Positions 61,521 through 64,000 of a DNA stretch of 64,000 bases are shown one piece after another (the stretch's first letter is position 1; the number at the start of each line of letters is the position of its first letter). This stretch comes from Dyella sp. 2HG41-7 (lineage in GTDB: Bacteria > Pseudomonadota > Gammaproteobacteria > Xanthomonadales > Rhodanobacteraceae). The notes under the pieces were generated by a model. It was not told the DNA's origin, made no database searches, and worked only from the letters and a program-made list of their open reading frames with translations. Made by a program: the position numbers and the translations under genes. Where the stretch lies: the NCBI RefSeq assembly GCF_021390675.1, contig NZ_JAJEJV010000004.1:620001-684000 (forward strand), read 5' to 3'.

Positions 61521-62867
61521 ATGAGCGCCAGCCCGCTAACCGCACTTCCGATCGCGCCGCCCACGCAGGCGAGCAGCACGCCGCCGCCGAGCAGTCACAA
61601 CCAGCACGGCCCGAGCTTTACGTCGCATCTGCAGAACGCGCAACACCAGCAGCAGGCCGCGTCGGATCAGAGCGCATCGCAGAATGGCGACGCGCAGCAA
61701 AACGATAGCAACAGCCAGACAACGAACACCCAGGCAAGCGCCGGCACAAGCAGCGACACCGCCAAACCGGGCACGGATACGACATTGCCTGCTTCGAGCA
61801 ACGATACGAGCGACGACAGCGGCATCGACATCGGTCTCCCTGGCGTCGGCACGCTCGCCAGCGCGGTCTTGAGCCTGATCGACCATGCGACTAGCGGCGA
61901 CACGCATGGCGACGCCAGCGCATCGACGAATGGCGCGACCGCCAAAGCCACGACGCCAGCGACGAAGCAGCCGGCCACGGCCGCAACGCCGATTGCGCCG
62001 CTCGCGCCCATCGTTCCCGTGCCGCTGCCGGTTGCGGCCACGGCCGCGACAACGACAACGAATGCAAACGGCAATGCGAACAACGCCGTCGGCGGCGTTT
62101 CTTCCAATGGCACGGCAGGCAACGGCCTCGCTGGCGCCATGACCGGGCTGCAGAAAGATTCGCTATCCGGTCCCGATTTCAGCGCAAGCGGCGCCAATGG
62201 CGGCGACGCGAATGCGGCGGCAACGGCACAAGCCTCGACCGACGCCACGGCGGCGACGCAAGGCGCGAATGACGTGACGCAAGCGTTGGCGGGCAGCATG
62301 GTTGCGGCGACGCACACCTTCGCGGCGGCGGCATCCGCCATCACCGATAACACCTCGCAAAGCACGGCCGGCCTGACCGCGCTGGGCAATCTCACGGCGA
62401 CCGCGCCCGTCGTGCCTACCGGCACGAACGCAAGCGGCGCGCACAATCTCGGCGTGAACGCGCAGGTCGGTTCGTCCGGTTTCGCGAAAGAACTGGGACA
62501 ACAAATTACCTGGCTCAGCGGGCAAGACATCAAGCAGGCGCAGATACGCCTGAACCCGCAGGATCTCGGCCCGCTCGACGTGAAAGTGAGCGTGGAGCAC
62601 GGTCGCGTGGACGTGTCGTTTATGACGCAGCATCCCGCAGCGACCGCCGCCGTGCAGCAGGGATTGAGTCAGCTCAACCAGATGCTGAGCGGCCAGGGTT
62701 TGTCGCTCGGCCACGCCACCGTCGGTCAGCACGCGCAGCAGCAGTTCGGCGCGTCGCAGCAACAGCAAGCTTCGTATCAGGGTTCGGATGGCGCGGAAGA
62801 AACGGCCGAGTCGCCGGTCGCTGCGATCACCCAGGCGGCTGTGGGTCTGGTCGACGCGTTCGCCTGA
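61521..62867 (+). CDS. fliK: flagellar hook-length control protein FliK
   Basis: This 448-residue protein is FliK, which measures hook length and switches export from hook to filament substrates. Its N-terminal two thirds are low-complexity Ala/Thr/Asn/Gly-rich, as usual for the ruler part. The conserved C-terminal domain (about 330-410) contains QQITWLSGQDIKQAQIRLNPQDLGPLDVKVSVEHGRVDVSFMTQHPAATAAVQQGLSQLNQMLSGQGLSLGHATV. The ATG at 61521 begins after a sigma-54 promoter; a longer frame from 61470 would overlap it. Confidence 0.93.
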   Translation: MSASPLTALPIAPPTQASSTPPPSSHNQHGPSFTSHLQNAQHQQQAASDQSASQNGDAQQNDSNSQTTNTQASAGTSSDTAKPGTDTTLPASSNDTSDDSGIDIGLPGVGTLASAVLSLIDHATSGDTHGDASASTNGATAKATTPATKQPATAATPIAPLAPIVPVPLPVAATAATTTTNANGNANNAVGGVSSNGTAGNGLAGAMTGLQKDSLSGPDFSASGANGGDANAAATAQASTDATAATQGANDVTQALAGSMVAATHTFAAAASAITDNTSQSTAGLTALGNLTATAPVVPTGTNASGAHNLGVNAQVGSSGFAKELGQQITWLSGQDIKQAQIRLNPQDLGPLDVKVSVEHGRVDVSFMTQHPAATAAVQQGLSQLNQMLSGQGLSLGHATVGQHAQQQFGASQQQQASYQGSDGAEETAESPVAAITQAAVGLVDAFA

Positions 62868-62886
62868 CGCCAACTACTTTCATCGC

Positions 62887-62934
62887 AAGCTCTCTCCTCG
62901 CTCCTTCCATTGCCCAATGGGGGAGCTTTTTTTT
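62887..62934 (+). terminator. rho-independent terminator after fliK
   Basis: AAGCTC and GAGCTT pair, the stem extends with G-U wobbles, and an eight-T run follows. It ends the fliE-K transcript before the separate fliL promoter. Confidence 0.75.
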
Positions 62935-63001
62935 GCCCGCGCGGCGCGTCGTGCCCATGACGTAATCGCCACGCGTGTCACGCGACTGCATCCCGTCGCG
63001 C

Positions 63002-63015
63002 GTCAATAAAACGCC
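63002..63015. promoter_or_regulatory. possible FleQ half-box upstream of fliL
   Basis: GTCAATAAAACGCC matches the first nine bases of the FleQ consensus and G and C at positions 12 and 14. It lies about 55 bp upstream of the sigma-54 promoter. The weak right half makes this only a suggestion. Confidence 0.3.
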
Positions 63016-63068
63016 GCAGGGCGTCGTCACATATCGCGCAAAGCCCGCCGTTATGCGGTTTTCGGGTG

Positions 63069-63084
63069 TGGCACGCCGCTTGCT
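63069..63084 (+). promoter_or_regulatory. sigma-54 (RpoN) promoter of fliL
   Basis: TGGCACGCCGCTTGCT matches TGGCAC-N5-TTGCW at every conserved base. It lies 73 bp upstream of the fliL start and should drive fliL, fliM and later genes. Confidence 0.88.
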
Positions 63085-63156
63085 AAAACTCCCGTAGAAA
63101 AGTCCGCGTTGTCGCACGCGCGGCCTTATGTCTTTCACTGGAGTTGGGATTTTTTC

Positions 63157-63645
63157 ATGGCTAACGACGAGGTTGTCGAAGAAGCATCGGGCGCTCCCGT
63201 CAAAAAGAAGCGCAGCGGCTTGATCATGGTGATTGGCGCGATCGTGCTGCTCGGCGCGGGTGGCGGTTTCATGTTCACGCGTTCGCACGGCGCGCAAGCG
63301 GCGGCGAAAGCGGAAGCACCCAAAACACCGGAGTTGTTCCTGCCGCTGGATCCCGCTTTCGTGGTCAATTTCCAGGACCAGGATTCCACCCGTTATCTGC
63401 AGGTGGGCGTGACCTTGATGACGCACGATCCGGCCGCCGTCCAGGCGATGAAAGACAGCGATCCGGTCATCCGCAATGCGCTGGTGATGTTGTTCAGCAG
63501 CCAGACCTACGCGGGCCTGAGCAATGTGGCCGGCAAGCAAAAGTTGCAGCAGGAAGCGTTGGACGACGTGCGCAAGATCGTGGCCGACAAGACCGGCAAG
63601 CCGGATGTCGACGCGTTGTATTTCACCAGCTTCGTGATGCAGTAA
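63157..63645 (+). CDS. fliL: flagellar basal-body protein FliL
   Basis: This 162-residue membrane protein is FliL, which surrounds the stator and supports torque. It has one transmembrane helix (about residues 20-40, SGLIMVIGAIVLLGAGGGFMF) after a short charged N-terminus, and a periplasmic stomatin-like domain with FLPLDPAFVVNFQDQDSTRYLQVGVTLMTHDPAAVQAMKDSDPVIRNALVMLFSSQTY. The start at 63157 fits the family; GGAG lies 13 bp upstream. fliM follows 13 bp after the stop. Confidence 0.93.
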   Translation: MANDEVVEEASGAPVKKKRSGLIMVIGAIVLLGAGGGFMFTRSHGAQAAAKAEAPKTPELFLPLDPAFVVNFQDQDSTRYLQVGVTLMTHDPAAVQAMKDSDPVIRNALVMLFSSQTYAGLSNVAGKQKLQQEALDDVRKIVADKTGKPDVDALYFTSFVMQ

Positions 63646-63658
63646 CGGAGACCGTTCG

Positions 63659-64000
63659 ATGAGCGACTTGCTCTCCCAGGAAGAAATCGACGCCCTGCTC
63701 AACGGCGTCGACGACGGCCAGATCGAAACCGAAAGCGATCTGCCGCCTCCGCCGGGTTCGGTGCTGGATTTCGATTTCACGCAGCAGGACCGCATTGTGC
63801 GCGGTCGCCTGCCGACGCTGGAAATGATCAACGATCGTTTCGCGCGCTTCTTCCGCACGCAGCTGTTCGGCGTGCTGCGCAAGACCTGCGAAGTGTCGGT
63901 GCTGGGCGTAAAGATGCAGAAGTTCAGCGAATACGTGCACGGCCTCGCCGTGCCCAGCAACCTGAACCTGATCAAGGTGAAGCCGCTGCGCGGCACCGCG
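63659..64000 (+). CDS. fliM: flagellar motor switch protein FliM (5' part)
   Basis: The first 114 codons of fliM are present; the window ends inside the gene, which normally encodes about 330 residues. The CheY-P-binding N-terminus is clear (SDLLSQEEIDALLNGV), followed by DFTQQDRIVRGRLPTLEMINDRFARFFRTQLFGVLRKTCEVSV. FliM forms the C ring with FliG and FliN and sets rotation direction. It follows fliL after 13 bp and is probably in the same operon. Confidence 0.96.
   Translation, partial: MSDLLSQEEIDALLNGVDDGQIETESDLPPPPGSVLDFDFTQQDRIVRGRLPTLEMINDRFARFFRTQLFGVLRKTCEVSVLGVKMQKFSEYVHGLAVPSNLNLIKVKPLRGTA

Noticed and set aside
1-64000. tRNA, rRNA, prophage or intact insertion sequence
   Set aside because: No cloverleaf, T-loop, rRNA segment, integrase, phage structural gene or full transposase was recognised on either strand by eye.

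Overview
The window comes from a high-GC gammaproteobacterium. The flagellar gene order, the FleQ/RpoN and FliA style of control, the atypical PilZ gene downstream of fliD-fliS-fliT and the M61, TonB-like and GGDEF-EAL neighbours fit the Lysobacterales (Xanthomonadales), most likely Rhodanobacteraceae (Dyella, Luteibacter or Rhodanobacter relatives). That placement rests on gene content and order; no database was searched.

Region by region: 1-9.9 kb holds housekeeping and secreted-enzyme genes (GH20 hexosaminidase, a secreted HEYAE-motif protein, DoxX, sterol desaturase, APC permease, M61 peptidase). 10-18.4 kb holds signalling genes (HDOD protein, PAS-GGDEF-EAL protein, HDOD/EAL protein) around a thiolase and a TonB-like protein. 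18.4-34.0 kb is the first flagellar block: flgN, flgM, flgA and a soluble chemoreceptor on the minus strand; cheV, flgBCDEFGHIJKL and a methyltransferase on the plus strand. 34.1-42.2 kb is a patchwork island of small genes (GNAT, YkgJ-like, VOC, small membrane proteins, unknowns) separated by short palindromes. It is followed by a MarR-GNAT fusion gene and a 1667-residue multidomain glycosyltransferase. 49.2-64.0 kb is the second flagellar block: fliC, fliD, fliS, fliT, atypical PilZ, fleQ, fliE, fliF, fliG, fliH, fliI, fliJ, fliK, fliL and the start of fliM, cut by the window edge.

Regulation can be read from the DNA. Close matches to the sigma-54 promoter (TGGCAC-N5-TTGCW) precede flgB, fliE, fliK, fliL and, on the minus strand, the giant glycosyltransferase. 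Close matches to the sigma-28 promoter (TAAAGTTT-N11-GCCGATAA) precede flgM, the chemoreceptor, cheV, fliC and the distant HDOD gene at 10.1 kb. A near-perfect FleQ box overlaps the cheV stop codon. The inferred hierarchy is FleQ plus RpoN driving rod, hook, export and basal-body genes, followed by FlgM-gated FliA driving flagellin and chemotaxis genes. The giant glycosyltransferase joins this regulon and probably modifies flagellin.

At least four families of dispersed palindromic DNA are present: a 'CCCTCTCCCC' inverted-repeat family (7 copies, several inside flagellar operons), a ~120-bp long-hairpin family (3 copies plus one variant), a 27-30-bp 'TCCGCTTTCGACC' family in front of small island genes (6 copies), and a 48-bp 'GGGGACGGAGGTAG' family (3 loci, one supplying the stop codon of a gene). 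No tRNA, rRNA, CRISPR array, prophage or intact transposase was seen.
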